Source of the DNA: Mycobacterium sp. Aquia_216
GTDB lineage: Bacteria; Actinomycetota; Actinomycetes; Mycobacteriales; Mycobacteriaceae
Direction of reading: 5' to 3'
NCBI RefSeq assembly: GCF_026723865.1
Contig: NZ_CP113529.1
Location: 3,472,001-3,536,000, forward strand
DNA: 64,000 nt
Both the position numbers and the translations under genes were made by a program. The notes under the pieces were generated by a model. The model made no database searches, had not been told where the DNA came from, and saw only the letters and a program-made list of their open reading frames with translations. Positions 17,270-26,285 of the stretch are shown here, one piece after another; within the stretch, counting starts at the first letter, position 1, and the number at the start of each line of letters is the position of its first letter.

Positions 17270-18787
17270 CTATGACTGCCGCACTGCAATTCCCTGGTGG
17301 CACTCTCGGTTCACGACCAACCGAGACGAGGTGCTCGGCTTCCGCCCCCCAAACGATGCAGGGATGGCACGAAATGCGGGTTCGCCGGCTAACGCGAGGA
17401 TTTCATCGAAGCCCTCGATCATGCATTGGGCGAACAATCCTTCTCGCTGCACGGCGGTCCGGTCATAACGTGCGGTGATGGTGCAGAGCCCGCCCCGCGA
17501 CACCAGCGCCACTTCGAGCGCCGTGCCGTTCAACGGGCCAAGGCCATACTGCCGCAATATCTTTGCGCCGCAAAGGTAGGTTTCCTGCGGATAGAGGGCC
17601 AGGTTGGTGGCCAGCACGTCGGAGCCAGCAGCCGATCGGAGCATCATCTGCACCAAAATCGGAGCGGGCAGCATGCTCAGTACCGGTGCAACGGCGCCGA
17701 CCACGTTCTTGGCCGGCTCTTCGCGGCGCCGCGTCATCTGGGCGCGAATTTGTTGTATGCGCTCCACCGGGTCGGCCGTACCGACCGGAGCCGCCAAGGC
17801 GACGGTGGCGAACTTGTTGCCGCCAGCGGGATCGTCGTCGGTGCGCAGGTTGACCGGCACCACCATCGGCAGGGTGTCGATCGGCGTGCCGAGCGCGCTG
17901 TGATAGCGCCCCAGCGCCCCGCACAGTCCGGCCAGGTAGACATCATTGATCGATCCGCCGCACGCTTTGGCCGCCGCGTCTAGCTCGGAGAGCTTCAGGT
18001 CGAGTGCTTCGCTGCGGGTGGCAACGCCCCGGCGGCGCAGCAGCGGAGAAGGCTCGGCGGCCGGCTGGAGGATTCGCGCGCTCGAGCGAGCGTAGCCGAG
18101 GACGCCCGTCGCGGTCGCCGCAGGGTCGCGGGCCGCCCGGGTGACCGCTGACAGCACCCCGCGGACTCCGGAGACGAGCGCTCCCGGCAGCCGGCGGACG
18201 CTTTGTCGCGTCAATTCGTTGGCCGATAGTTCCTGCGGGACCGGTTGCGGGGGAAGCGGTTCCGCGGGGGGATCGGGTTCCCAGTCGTAGATGGACTTGA
18301 ACATCCTCATGCTGCCGACACCGTCGGTGACAGCATGGCTCATGTGCAACAGAGCCGCGGCCCTCCCGTCGACCAGACCCTCGACAAGGGTGGCGGTCCA
18401 CAATGGCCGAGCGAGGTCGAGCGGTGACTGCAGCATCACCTCGGCCAGGTCGAACACTTCGCGCAAGGTGCCGGGTTCCGGGGCGCGCACTCGTCGCACG
18501 TGGAAGTCGAGGTTGAAGTCGGGATCGATCACCCAGCGCGGGGCCGCCGTGGGCAAGGTCGGCGCGACCACCTTTTGCCGCAGCCGCAACACCCGGCGGG
18601 AGACATCGTCGGCGCGCGTCCGGAACCGTTCCCAATCCGGCGTAGCATCAAGGATTTCCACCGATATGAACCCCGACCGGAACCGCGGGTTGGCGTCACC
18701 CCGAAGCATCAGGTAGTCGACCGCCGCCAGTTCCGTGCGCAGCCCGTCCGGGCTTTGCGGGGCTACGCGGACTGGATTTGTCGCCAT
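17270..18787 (-). CDS. wax ester synthase/diacylglycerol acyltransferase (WS/DGAT) family protein
   Basis: This 505-residue protein of the WS/DGAT-like O-acyltransferase superfamily uses acyl-CoA to esterify glycerol or alcohol acceptors. The N-terminal domain has AVDYLMLRGD, WVIDPDFNLDFHVR and the active-site motif HMSHAVTDGVGSMRMF, whose final HAVTDG fits the HxxxDG core while the preceding His is replaced by Ser. The C-terminal half carries GSINDVYLAGLCGALG and NKFATVALAAPVG. Mycobacteria have many paralogues, some with triacylglycerol-storage roles. Its start overlaps the stop of the upstream amidase gene by 25 bp, so the two are likely cotranscribed. Confidence 0.88.
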   Translation of the reverse strand: MATNPVRVAPQSPDGLRTELAAVDYLMLRGDANPRFRSGFISVEILDATPDWERFRTRADDVSRRVLRLRQKVVAPTLPTAAPRWVIDPDFNLDFHVRRVRAPEPGTLREVFDLAEVMLQSPLDLARPLWTATLVEGLVDGRAAALLHMSHAVTDGVGSMRMFKSIYDWEPDPPAEPLPPQPVPQELSANELTRQSVRRLPGALVSGVRGVLSAVTRAARDPAATATGVLGYARSSARILQPAAEPSPLLRRRGVATRSEALDLKLSELDAAAKACGGSINDVYLAGLCGALGRYHSALGTPIDTLPMVVPVNLRTDDDPAGGNKFATVALAAPVGTADPVERIQQIRAQMTRRREEPAKNVVGAVAPVLSMLPAPILVQMMLRSAAGSDVLATNLALYPQETYLCGAKILRQYGLGPLNGTALEVALVSRGGLCTITARYDRTAVQREGLFAQCMIEGFDEILALAGEPAFRAIPASFGGRKPSTSSRLVVNRECHQGIAVRQS

Positions 18788-20259
18788 GGTTGCGCCTCTT
18801 CGAGTTCGTAAGCCAATTCCAGCAGCCGAGCTTCCTGCCCCATGTCGGCGGCCAACATCATCCCGACCGGCATGCCGTCCACGGACTCAGTGAGGGGCAG
18901 CGAGATCGCGGGTTCACCGGTGATGTTGTATTGCGGCAGGAATGCCACCCAGTCAGTGAGTCGATCGATGACCTGCTGACAGTCCGCGGTGGGATCAAAG
19001 TGCCCGATTCGTGGGGTCTCCTGACTCAGCGTCGGCGTCAGCACCGCGTCGTATTCACAGAAGAAGCTAGCGCTTCGGCGTCGCATACGTTTCAACCGAT
19101 TGATGACCGTCGGCATCCGGTGCAGATTGCGGCTACCCCGGCGAGCCAGACCACGCGTGAGGTTGTCCAGCCTGCCGCGGTCGACGGTGGGGCCACCCAC
19201 ATAGCGGCTCACTCGCACCTGTCCCATCACGAAATACGAGCAATACGAACAGAACAACAAGTAGTCTTCGGCGAACGACGGCGGCACTAGTGGCTCATCG
19301 ACGTGCTCGACCCGATGCCCGAGCTCTTCGAGGAGAGCTGCGGTCTTGAGCGCCAACTCGGAAATCCTCCTGCTGCAGGTGCCCACCCCCGGTTGCGTGC
19401 ACACCGCGATCCGCAGGCGGGCGCGCCCCGGCCCGATGACGTCACCGATGGGCGGCAGCTTCCGATTCTGGTGGAGCCGCTCGGCCTCACGGTAAAACGC
19501 CGCGGTGTCGCGCACCGATCGGGTCAGCACCCCGTTCTCGATGAGGGGGATCGGCAACCGGCGCATCTGCTTGTCCATCGGCAGCCGCCCGCGCGACGGT
19601 TTGAGACCGACCAACCCGTTGCACGACGCAGGAATTCGGATCGATCCGCCGGCATCATTGCCGTGCGCGATCGGCACCACGCCCGCCGCGACGAAGGCCG
19701 CGGAACCCGAGGACGAGCCGCCCGCGGTGCGATCGGGATTCCAGGGACTGCACACCGCGCCCAGCCTCGGATGCTCGGTCGCGGCGTTGAATCCGAACTC
19801 CGACATGCGCGTCAAGCCGAGTGGCACCATTCCCGTTGCCAGGTATGCGCGGGCGAATTCACCATCCGCCGTGGCGAGTTGGGGTTTCCATGCGTCGCTA
19901 CCCGCCATTGACGACATTCCCGCCACCGCTTCGCAGTCTTTGATAAAGGTGGGCACCCCGCCGAAGAATTCGTCGCCCGTTTGCGCCTTGGCCCTTGCCC
20001 GCGCTCGGTCGAACGCCTGAAATGCCAGCCCGTTGAGGACAGGATTGACCGCTTCGGTGCGCGCGATGGCGGCCTCAACGACCTCGGGTACCGACACTCG
20101 ACGGACTCGCAATGCGGCAACGAGACCGACCGCGTCGAGGTCGCCCAGTGCGTCGTCGCGGAAAGCATGCACAGCATTCACCTGAGGATTCCGATCGCGG
20201 TAGAAGTGTGAACATCTCTGCTTCCACAACGACGGCTGCGCCCGCATTACTGCGCTCAC
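18763..20259 (-). CDS. amidase signature family enzyme
   Basis: The frame codes for up to 498 residues of an amidase-signature hydrolase. The Lys of the Ser-cisSer-Lys triad is in GVPTFIKD, the cis-Ser region is in TAGGSSSGSAAF, and the nucleophile lies in NDAGGSIRIPAS. The C-terminal part has PQYNITGEPAISLPL. The substrate is not predictable. The start is uncertain: the first ~26 residues at 20259 look non-homologous, and a GTG at 20181 (VNAVHAFRDD) would give the customary N-terminus. It lies upstream of, and overlaps, the WS/DGAT gene in an apparent two-gene operon. Confidence 0.9.
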   Translation of the reverse strand: MSAVMRAQPSLWKQRCSHFYRDRNPQVNAVHAFRDDALGDLDAVGLVAALRVRRVSVPEVVEAAIARTEAVNPVLNGLAFQAFDRARARAKAQTGDEFFGGVPTFIKDCEAVAGMSSMAGSDAWKPQLATADGEFARAYLATGMVPLGLTRMSEFGFNAATEHPRLGAVCSPWNPDRTAGGSSSGSAAFVAAGVVPIAHGNDAGGSIRIPASCNGLVGLKPSRGRLPMDKQMRRLPIPLIENGVLTRSVRDTAAFYREAERLHQNRKLPPIGDVIGPGRARLRIAVCTQPGVGTCSRRISELALKTAALLEELGHRVEHVDEPLVPPSFAEDYLLFCSYCSYFVMGQVRVSRYVGGPTVDRGRLDNLTRGLARRGSRNLHRMPTVINRLKRMRRRSASFFCEYDAVLTPTLSQETPRIGHFDPTADCQQVIDRLTDWVAFLPQYNITGEPAISLPLTESVDGMPVGMMLAADMGQEARLLELAYELEEAQPWRQIQSA

Positions 20260-20491
20260 TTTCTCGATCTCGAGTGTGAGATAGGCCTCACCACAAGGAA
20301 TTACAGCTAGACGAGCGGTTCGTCAGCTGGCTATCGACGTTGTCAGTCCCGAAGCGGTTCGCACTCCACATACTCGTCAGCAGACCCGGAATTGCCAGCC
20401 GCCGTCGCGAGTGTTCGCTATTCTTCTGATTTGTGCTGCTGTAGCCCCACTGGCGGCCTTGCTAACACCAAAAAGAATGGAAGGGAATCGA

Positions 20492-20848
20492 ATGCGTTCA
20501 CTTCGCCGGCTCGCCAGACTGACCATCCCCATGATGGCTGGCGCTGCGCTGTTGAGTAGCGCCGCGACAGCGACTGCCACGACACCCCAAGACGAGGCAT
20601 ACCTGGCACAACTGCGCGCCGTCGGCCTCACCTGGCCGCCCCAGACGGAAGAGGCGCTCATCGGGGAGGCGCACCTCATCTGTTACGACCTCACGTGGGG
20701 TTGGACGCCGCAGCAGATTGCCGACGAAGTTCACCAGCACTTGGACAAGAGGAGCGTGACGTTGCCGGATGTCGGAACCATGGTCAACGCGGCGCACTCG
20801 ACGTATTGCCCGGGCAATGTGTGCGATGCCCCGTCGCTGTGCACCTGA
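20492..20848 (+). CDS. secreted DUF732 family protein
   Basis: This 118-residue protein is preceded by an AAGGGAAT ribosome-binding site. The N-terminus is a Sec signal peptide (LTIPMMAGAALLSSAATATA). The rest is the DUF732 pattern of mycobacterial small secreted proteins: DEAYLAQLRAVGLTWP, HLICYDLTWGWTPQQI and a final Cys-rich stretch (STYCPGNVCDAPSLC) with two short-range disulfide candidates. The function of the family is unknown. An upstream in-frame ATG at 20477 would place the signal peptide too far in. Confidence 0.85.
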   Translation: MRSLRRLARLTIPMMAGAALLSSAATATATTPQDEAYLAQLRAVGLTWPPQTEEALIGEAHLICYDLTWGWTPQQIADEVHQHLDKRSVTLPDVGTMVNAAHSTYCPGNVCDAPSLCT

Positions 20849-21087
20849 CCGCCAGGGGAGGGACGGGGTATCGGCGATATCGCCCCTATGGGCAAGGGCG
20901 GCAACGGTTCTACCAAACGATGAGCAGGCCGCCACGGTCTGCGGTCGATCGATTAAATCGACGAATCAGACGTGCCGATGATCGGTGGCCACTGGCAACC
21001 GCAAATGGTTTGCCAGGCTTGACCGCCATGCCGCGGGCGCGGTTCGATGAGAAGTGCGCCACAAGGCATGGACCACAGGGGAGGGCC

Positions 21088-21411
21088 GTGTTGAGGACAT
21101 ACGTGCGCCGTCTTGTCGCCGTCGTCGTGATGGCGTTGGCCTCGATGGCAGCCGTGACAATCACGACGCCGGCGGTGAGTTCGGCCGACTGCGGAAACGG
21201 CGAGTGGTGGGACCCCACGGGTAAGGTCTGTCGGCCACTCGGTGTCGGCCCACAACCGCTGGCATGCGAGGCGGGCCAATGGTGGGACCCGACGGCCAAT
21301 GTATGCCGGCCGCTCGGTGTCGGGCCGCAACCGCTGGGATGCGACAACGGCTGGTGGTGGGATCCGGGCGCCAACGTATGTCGTCCGCCGGCGATACCGC
21401 CGCCGGGCTAG
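21088..21411 (+). CDS. secreted WWDP-repeat protein
   Basis: The ~107-residue product starts at GTG 21088 (TTG 21091 is a close alternative). It has a signal peptide (RRLVAVVVMALASMAAVT) ending near SSA. The mature protein consists of three consecutive units of about 24 residues. Each has the form C-x(2-3)-G-x-W-W-D-P-x(3)-V-C-R-P, the first two followed by LGVGPQPL. Each repeat has two Cys and a Trp-Trp pair, so three small disulfide-stapled modules are likely. I recognise no enzyme. Such aromatic, Cys-paired modules could bind carbohydrate, but this is inference. The tandem DNA copies are close to identical (21187-21410). Confidence 0.7.
   Translation: MLRTYVRRLVAVVVMALASMAAVTITTPAVSSADCGNGEWWDPTGKVCRPLGVGPQPLACEAGQWWDPTANVCRPLGVGPQPLGCDNGWWWDPGANVCRPPAIPPPG
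21187..21402 (+). repeat. three tandem copies of the WWDP coding unit
   Basis: Three ~72-bp units in register encode the CxxGxWWDP modules. Copies two and three share long identical stretches, including the segment for GVGPQPLGC, which points to recent unequal crossing-over. Copy number may vary between strains. Confidence 0.65.
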
Positions 21412-21694
21412 TTCGCGATGTATCGCCAGCGTCGCTGCGAGGTAGCACGCCGGGAACACGGAAATCTTGGGGCGTGGCGCTCCAGAGCAATGGCCGGGCC
21501 CGCTCCTTGAAGTGGTTCAGCCGAAATCTCTGCGGCGACACGGGTCACCGACTGGCTAGTGCCGCATGATTCCACGTGGCTGAGCAGCGAGGAGGCTGCG
21601 GAGAAGGTTCGCTCGACGCTGATGCCAGAGAGCTTCTCGTCGTTTTGGCCTCGTCTTGATCTCCCTCTCGTCCCGTCGAGAGCGGCGGTCGTCG

Positions 21695-22840
21695 TCATCC
21701 ACCCGATAGTGGGCGCGTCATCACTGTGATTCGAACGCCGTAGCGCGGGACGACGAGCGTGGCTCGCGAGGGCGGCCGCATCCCGGGTATTCCCGGCACG
21801 CTGGACCCGGACGCGCCAGGTTCGCCGGTCCCCGTCAGGGCACACACGCCGGCGTCCGGCACTACCGAAGTGAGGCTGGTTGGCGATGTCGTCCAGCTCG
21901 CGGGCACCGACATCGATCCGATCGAAACGGCACGGCTAAGGGTTACGGTCAGGTTGCCCGAGCCTAGGCTGGCGCCGACGCTGGACGTGGCACTGATTAG
22001 TTGGGACGCGGCGCTCAGCGCTGGGATGACCTCCGTCGGTGCGGCCGCCATACCTAGCCCTGACAAGAGGCCCAAGTTGTTCGCGACGCCGATGATGTCC
22101 TGGGGAATCGACTCGACGTCCGCCATCTCACCGATCGTCGGAGGAAAAGTCAACAACGCGTCAAGGACACTGAAGTCGTCAGGGACCAACGGGTTCGACG
22201 GCAGGGTTACCGCCGTGCTTGGCGTCGCCGAAATCGGTTGCGGCGGTGCGTTTGTGGTGACGGCGTCGCTGACTGCTTTAGTGACGGCAGCGTTTTGAGC
22301 GGCTCGTCCGTCGGGTTTGGTGGTTTGGTGCGGGGAGGACAACTGGGGCAACCGCGTCGCCATCGCGCCGTTGATGGCGTAGCCGTACATCGCCGCGGCG
22401 TCCTGGGCCCAATACTCGGCGTATTGCGCTTCGGTCGCGGCGATCGCCGGGGTGTTCTGGCCGAAGAAGTTTGTCGCAATCAATGTGGCTAGCCGGGTTC
22501 GGTTGGCCGCCACCGCGATGGGGGGCACGGTCATCGCATGTGCCTGCTCATAGGCTGCGGCGGCCGCCCTGGCCTGCATGGCTGTTTGCTTGGTCTGCTC
22601 GGCGACCGTGGCTAGCCACCTTACATAGGGTGCGGCCGCCGCCACCATCGACTCCGCGGCGGGCCCGCGCCAGTGCAGGCTGGTCAGGTCCGAAAGCACC
22701 GATGTGGTTGTCGTAGCTGCGATTTCCAACTCGGCAGCCAGGGACTCCCAGCTGCCCGCGGCGGCCAAAAGCGGGCCCGAGCCCGGGCCGCTATACATTC
22801 GGCCAGAGTTGATCTCTGGCGGCAGAAGCACGAAATACAT
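21695..22840 (-). CDS. PPE family protein, PPE-SVP subclass
   Basis: This 381-residue protein starts at ATG 22840 and has an intact ~170-residue PPE domain: FVLLPPEINSGRMYSGPGSG at the N-terminus, WRGPAAESMVAAA (the WxG-like motif), and YEQAHAMTVPPIAVAANR further on. A low-complexity linker follows, and the C-terminal part has SIGSMSVPASW, the GxxSVPxxW signature of the PPE-SVP group. Members are usually secreted by ESX-5 with a PE partner, but none lies alongside. It is 18 bp downstream of a paralogue with a similar organisation, so it is a likely tandem duplicate in one operon. Confidence 0.93.
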   Translation of the reverse strand: MYFVLLPPEINSGRMYSGPGSGPLLAAAGSWESLAAELEIAATTTTSVLSDLTSLHWRGPAAESMVAAAAPYVRWLATVAEQTKQTAMQARAAAAAYEQAHAMTVPPIAVAANRTRLATLIATNFFGQNTPAIAATEAQYAEYWAQDAAAMYGYAINGAMATRLPQLSSPHQTTKPDGRAAQNAAVTKAVSDAVTTNAPPQPISATPSTAVTLPSNPLVPDDFSVLDALLTFPPTIGEMADVESIPQDIIGVANNLGLLSGLGMAAAPTEVIPALSAASQLISATSSVGASLGSGNLTVTLSRAVSIGSMSVPASWTTSPTSLTSVVPDAGVCALTGTGEPGASGSSVPGIPGMRPPSRATLVVPRYGVRITVMTRPLSGG

Positions 22841-22858
22841 TGTGTATGAGGGTCTTTG

Positions 22859-23998
22859 TCACCCGGCCGCTGGCGGCCGTGGCATCACCGTGAGCCGGGC
22901 CCCATAGCGGGGAGGCGCTCCCAAAATGCGGGAGGTTGTCCCCGCCGGTATTCCTGGGTAGCCCGGATAACCGGACGTGATTGCCTCGTCAGTTCCGGGA
23001 ATAGTGGTCATGCCGGCAGGCTCGAATGCCGTGATACGGCTGGTCGTTGGGGCAGACCAGCTCGCCGGCACGGACATCGACCCGATCGAACCGGCGCGCG
23101 CAAAAGCCCCGGTGACGTTGCCTAGGCCCGCACCACCACCGCCAAGGCTCGACGTAGCGCTGGCTAGTCCGGGTATCACGCCGAGTCCCGACGGGACCAA
23201 GGCCGGAGCGGCCGCCGCAGCCCCCGCCTTCGGCAGCATGCCCAAATTGCTTTCGGCCCCAATGATTCCGGAAGTGAACGCCTCCATGTTGTAAGTGGCG
23301 TTTACCGAAGAATAGGCGGCCAAGATGCCGTCGAGGGCGGTGAAGTCGTCAGGGACGATAGGGTTCGACGGCAGGGTCGAGGCCGGCGGCGAAACCGCCT
23401 GGGAAACCCGTCTTGAGCCCGCGCTGTTGGCAGCGTGGGCAACTGCGGTGTTTTGAACGGTCTGCGCGTCGCTGTTGGTGGTCTGGTTCGGGGAAGAGAA
23501 CGGACTGAACTGTGTCGCGGCCTCCGCCGAGGAGGCATAGCCGGACATCGCGGCAGTGTCCTGGGCCCAATATTCGGCGTACTGCGCCTCGGTGGCCGCG
23601 ATCGCCGCGGTGTTCTGGCCCACGACGTTTGTTGCTATCAGCGATTTCAGTCGGATGCGATTAGCCGTGATCGACGTTGGCGGCACCGTCATCGCATAGG
23701 CGTGCTCATAGGCCGCCGCGGCCGCGCTAGCTTGCCTGGCCGTCTGCTTTGTTTGTTGGGCGATCGTGTGCAGCCAGCCCGCGTACTGCGCAGCGGTGGC
23801 CGCCATCGCCTCGGATGCCGCACCGCGCCATTGCCAGCTGGTAAGGGGCGATAGCACCGACTCGTAGCCCTCGGCCGCAGACTCCAATACAGCGGCTAGC
23901 GAATCCCAGCCACTGGCGGCTGCCAGCAGCGAGCCCGAGCCCGGGCCGCTGTACATTCGGGTCGAGTTGATCTCCGGCGGCAAAAAGACGAAATCCAT
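22859..23998 (-). CDS. PPE family protein, PPE-SVP subclass
   Basis: This 379-residue paralogue of the preceding PPE starts at ATG 23998 behind AAGGAGATGTTAACA, a strong ribosome-binding site, so the 24 upstream in-frame residues are dismissed. It has the PPE domain (LPPEINSTRMYSGPGSG, AYEHAYAMTVPP) and a C-terminal region with SIGSMSVPASW. The amino-acid similarity with the downstream copy is highest in the first 170 residues and around the SVP motif. A promoter for both genes is expected in the ~500 bp upstream. No PE or ESX gene is visible. Confidence 0.94.
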   Translation of the reverse strand: MDFVFLPPEINSTRMYSGPGSGSLLAAASGWDSLAAVLESAAEGYESVLSPLTSWQWRGAASEAMAATAAQYAGWLHTIAQQTKQTARQASAAAAAYEHAYAMTVPPTSITANRIRLKSLIATNVVGQNTAAIAATEAQYAEYWAQDTAAMSGYASSAEAATQFSPFSSPNQTTNSDAQTVQNTAVAHAANSAGSRRVSQAVSPPASTLPSNPIVPDDFTALDGILAAYSSVNATYNMEAFTSGIIGAESNLGMLPKAGAAAAAPALVPSGLGVIPGLASATSSLGGGGAGLGNVTGAFARAGSIGSMSVPASWSAPTTSRITAFEPAGMTTIPGTDEAITSGYPGYPGIPAGTTSRILGAPPRYGARLTVMPRPPAAG

Positions 23999-24512
23999 TG
24001 TTAACATCTCCTTAATTGCGTTGACTGATAAGCCCCGTAGTCGGCCGACACCCCTCATCGACTGCGGCACGACGGGCGGGGCGGATAAAAGTCCGGTCGG
24101 TGCGTTGGAGTTTATCGATTGGGACCAAAAATCTCAGGGGAAGTAAGCACCCGACGGATTATCGGGCGTCCCGGTCGCGTCATGATGATTTGAATTCTCG
24201 GCAGGACGTGCGCACTGGGGGTCGGGGGCCGCGCCTTGACTCTGGACCTCCATAAAGTCCGCTAGCCGCGACGCGGCGCGCGGTTTTGGCGAGCCCTCAA
24301 AACATCCCGACAGGTGAGCGCCGGCCAGACGGCATTCGTTAGGACACACTCACATCCTCGAGTGCGCCACCTTCACGGATGAGGCGCCGGGTCGCCGGCT
24401 TGGCAGTGTCGAAGAAGCTTGAGCAGTTCTGGATTATCCCGATACGGTTTCCGAGGCTTCCTGTAATGGGCCACGACCATCTTGTCGATCGAAACGCCCA
24501 CCTGTGCCCGTG
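23999..24512. other. intergenic region upstream of the PPE pair
   Basis: About 510 bp separate the PPE start from the stop of the permease gene. It must hold the PPE promoter. Several short reverse-strand open frames cross it, none with recognisable content. I see no clear terminator hairpin. Confidence 0.5.
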
Positions 24513-26030
24513 TCACCCCTTCGGGGGTGGAAGTTGATCCGATGATTTCACCGGCAGGTTGGCAATGACCGGAAAAGGGCCGGTGTATCCCGGCCGCTCG
24601 TGCGCCACGGCCAGCACTCGCCTGCGCACCAGGTACCAACCGGTGATCAACCCGGGGACGATGACGATGAGCGCTCCGACGGTCCAGGTGCCGAGCGGCC
24701 AATCTGAGGCCATCAAAGCCAGCACGGCGCCTAAGAAAAGCAAAGTGAGGTACCCGCTGTAGGGAGCAAACGGCACGCGAAACCGTGGCCGTTGCATTAC
24801 GCCACCTTTAGCCAGTTTGTACAGGCGAAGTTGGCACAGCACGATGGTGCCCCAGCTCGCGAGGATTCCTAGTGCAGATACGTTGAGGACGATTTCGAAC
24901 GCTTCGCCTGGGTTGAAGGCGTTGAGTGCGACTCCGCAAAGGCATATGACGGCGGTCATAAGGATCCCGCCATATGGCACTCCGCTTTTCGTCATTCGTG
25001 CTGCGAACTTCGGACTGCTGCCGCTGACCGCCATTGAGTGCTGAATACGGCCCGTCGAGTACAGTCCCGCGTTCAGACTCGAGAGTGCTGCTGTGATTAC
25101 TACGACATTCATCACGTTGCCGGCACCGGAAAAGCCGATTTTGGTAAAGAACGTCACAAATGGGCTCTCGCCGGCTTTGTAGGCGGTGTAGGGCAACAAC
25201 AGCGACAGCAGGACAAGTGAACCGACGTAGAAGATCGCGATGCGCGCGATCACCGAATTGACGGCGCGCGGCATGATCTTCTCCGGCTCGGCGGTTTCAC
25301 CGGCCGCCGTGCCGACCAGTTCGACGGACGCGTACGCGAACACCACACCGGACGTCACCACCAGCAGCGGCACCAAGCCGGTCGGGAACAGCCCGCCATG
25401 GCTAGTCCATAAACTCACGCCAGTTTCTCGGCCGTCAATCTGAAATCGACCGCCCAGGAAGACTGTTCCTACGGCGACAAAGGCGACCAGCGCGGAAACC
25501 TTGATTAGCGCCGCCCAGAATTCGAGCTCGCCGAACCACGCGACGGAGATCAGGTTCATCGCCAACACCACCATCAAGGCGATCAGAGCGAGGAGCCACT
25601 GGGGGACCGCCTGGAACGCGGTCCAATAACGGAAGTAGGTGGCGACCGCGGTGGTATCCACGATCGATGTCATTGACCAGTGCATGAAGTACAGCCAGCC
25701 GACCGCGTAGGCGGCCTTCTCGCTGAAGAATTCCCGAGCATACGATACGAACGAACCCGATGACGGCCGATGCAGCACTAGCTCGCCCAGTGCTCTAAGC
25801 ATCAGAAAGACGAAGACGCCGCATATCGCGTACACCAGGAACAGCCCTGGCCCCGCCTTCGCGAGGCGGCCTCCAGCACCGAGGAACAGGCCGGTTCCGA
25901 TCGCGCCGCCAATCGCGATCATCTGGAGCTGGCGGGGCTTAAGCCCCTTGTTGTAGCCGGCTTCTTCACCGGAGAATCCAAGTGTCGGCGCTTCTGGATT
26001 CGATTCAGGGGTGTCGGGCAAGGCGGCCAT
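24513..26030 (-). CDS. ansP: amino-acid permease, AnsP (L-asparagine) type
   Basis: This ~505-residue, 12-helix APC-family transporter starts at ATG 26030 (MAALPDTPE). The conserved helix 1 region, [20 protein letters not shown], and the following [16 protein letters not shown] match the mycobacterial AnsP1/AnsP2 permeases; so do [20 protein letters not shown] and [18 protein letters not shown]. Import of asparagine or aspartate is the likely role. ATG 26063 and the longer frame to 26147 are possible starts, but the latter reads into a PPE relic and is not credible. A second APC permease lies upstream on the same strand. Confidence 0.88.
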   Translation of the reverse strand: MAALPDTPESNPEAPTLGFSGEEAGYNKGLKPRQLQMIAIGGAIGTGLFLGAGGRLAKAGPGLFLVYAICGVFVFLMLRALGELVLHRPSSGSFVSYAREFFSEKAAYAVGWLYFMHWSMTSIVDTTAVATYFRYWTAFQAVPQWLLALIALMVVLAMNLISVAWFGELEFWAALIKVSALVAFVAVGTVFLGGRFQIDGRETGVSLWTSHGGLFPTGLVPLLVVTSGVVFAYASVELVGTAAGETAEPEKIMPRAVNSVIARIAIFYVGSLVLLSLLLPYTAYKAGESPFVTFFTKIGFSGAGNVMNVVVITAALSSLNAGLYSTGRIQHSMAVSGSSPKFAARMTKSGVPYGGILMTAVICLCGVALNAFNPGEAFEIVLNVSALGILASWGTIVLCQLRLYKLAKGGVMQRPRFRVPFAPYSGYLTLLFLGAVLALMASDWPLGTWTVGALIVIVPGLITGWYLVRRRVLAVAHERPGYTGPFPVIANLPVKSSDQLPPPKG

Positions 26031-26099
26031 CGGCGTCCAATCGTCGTCGTTCAACCAACCCATTGGACTTGTCCAGCCATCGCGATCCAGGCACCGTAT

Positions 26100-26238
26100 G
26101 CCAATTCGCTCTGCAGCTTCGACAGCGTTTTGCGGCTGGCACGTCACAAACCGGGGCGGCCGCCGTCATCGGTCTCGAGCCCGGGCCGGAACACATTCTG
26201 GCCGAGTTGATCTCGGGGCGTAGAAGCTGAAATACATT
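26100..26238 (-). pseudogene. PPE N-terminal relic
   Basis: Read on the reverse strand from ATG 26238, the sequence begins MYFSF and, after a frameshift, gives [20 protein letters not shown]. This is clearly the first ~30 residues of the PPE domain of the neighbouring PPE genes (LPPEINSGRMYSGPGSG). The homology fades within about 140 bp into the upstream region of the permease. It is the stump of a third PPE copy, broken by deletion. Confidence 0.75.
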
Positions 26239-26285
26239 GCTACAGCTCTCCTTAACTAGCTACCATCGCCCGCTGAACCTCAGAT

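Noticed and set aside
24134..24349. Reverse-strand open frame in the PPE upstream region
   Set aside because: No ribosome-binding site or protein-like composition; it sits within the presumed promoter area.
26031..26147. Extended N-terminus of the AnsP-like permease
   Set aside because: The extra residues derive from the PPE stump and match neither APC permease N-termini nor a good start.
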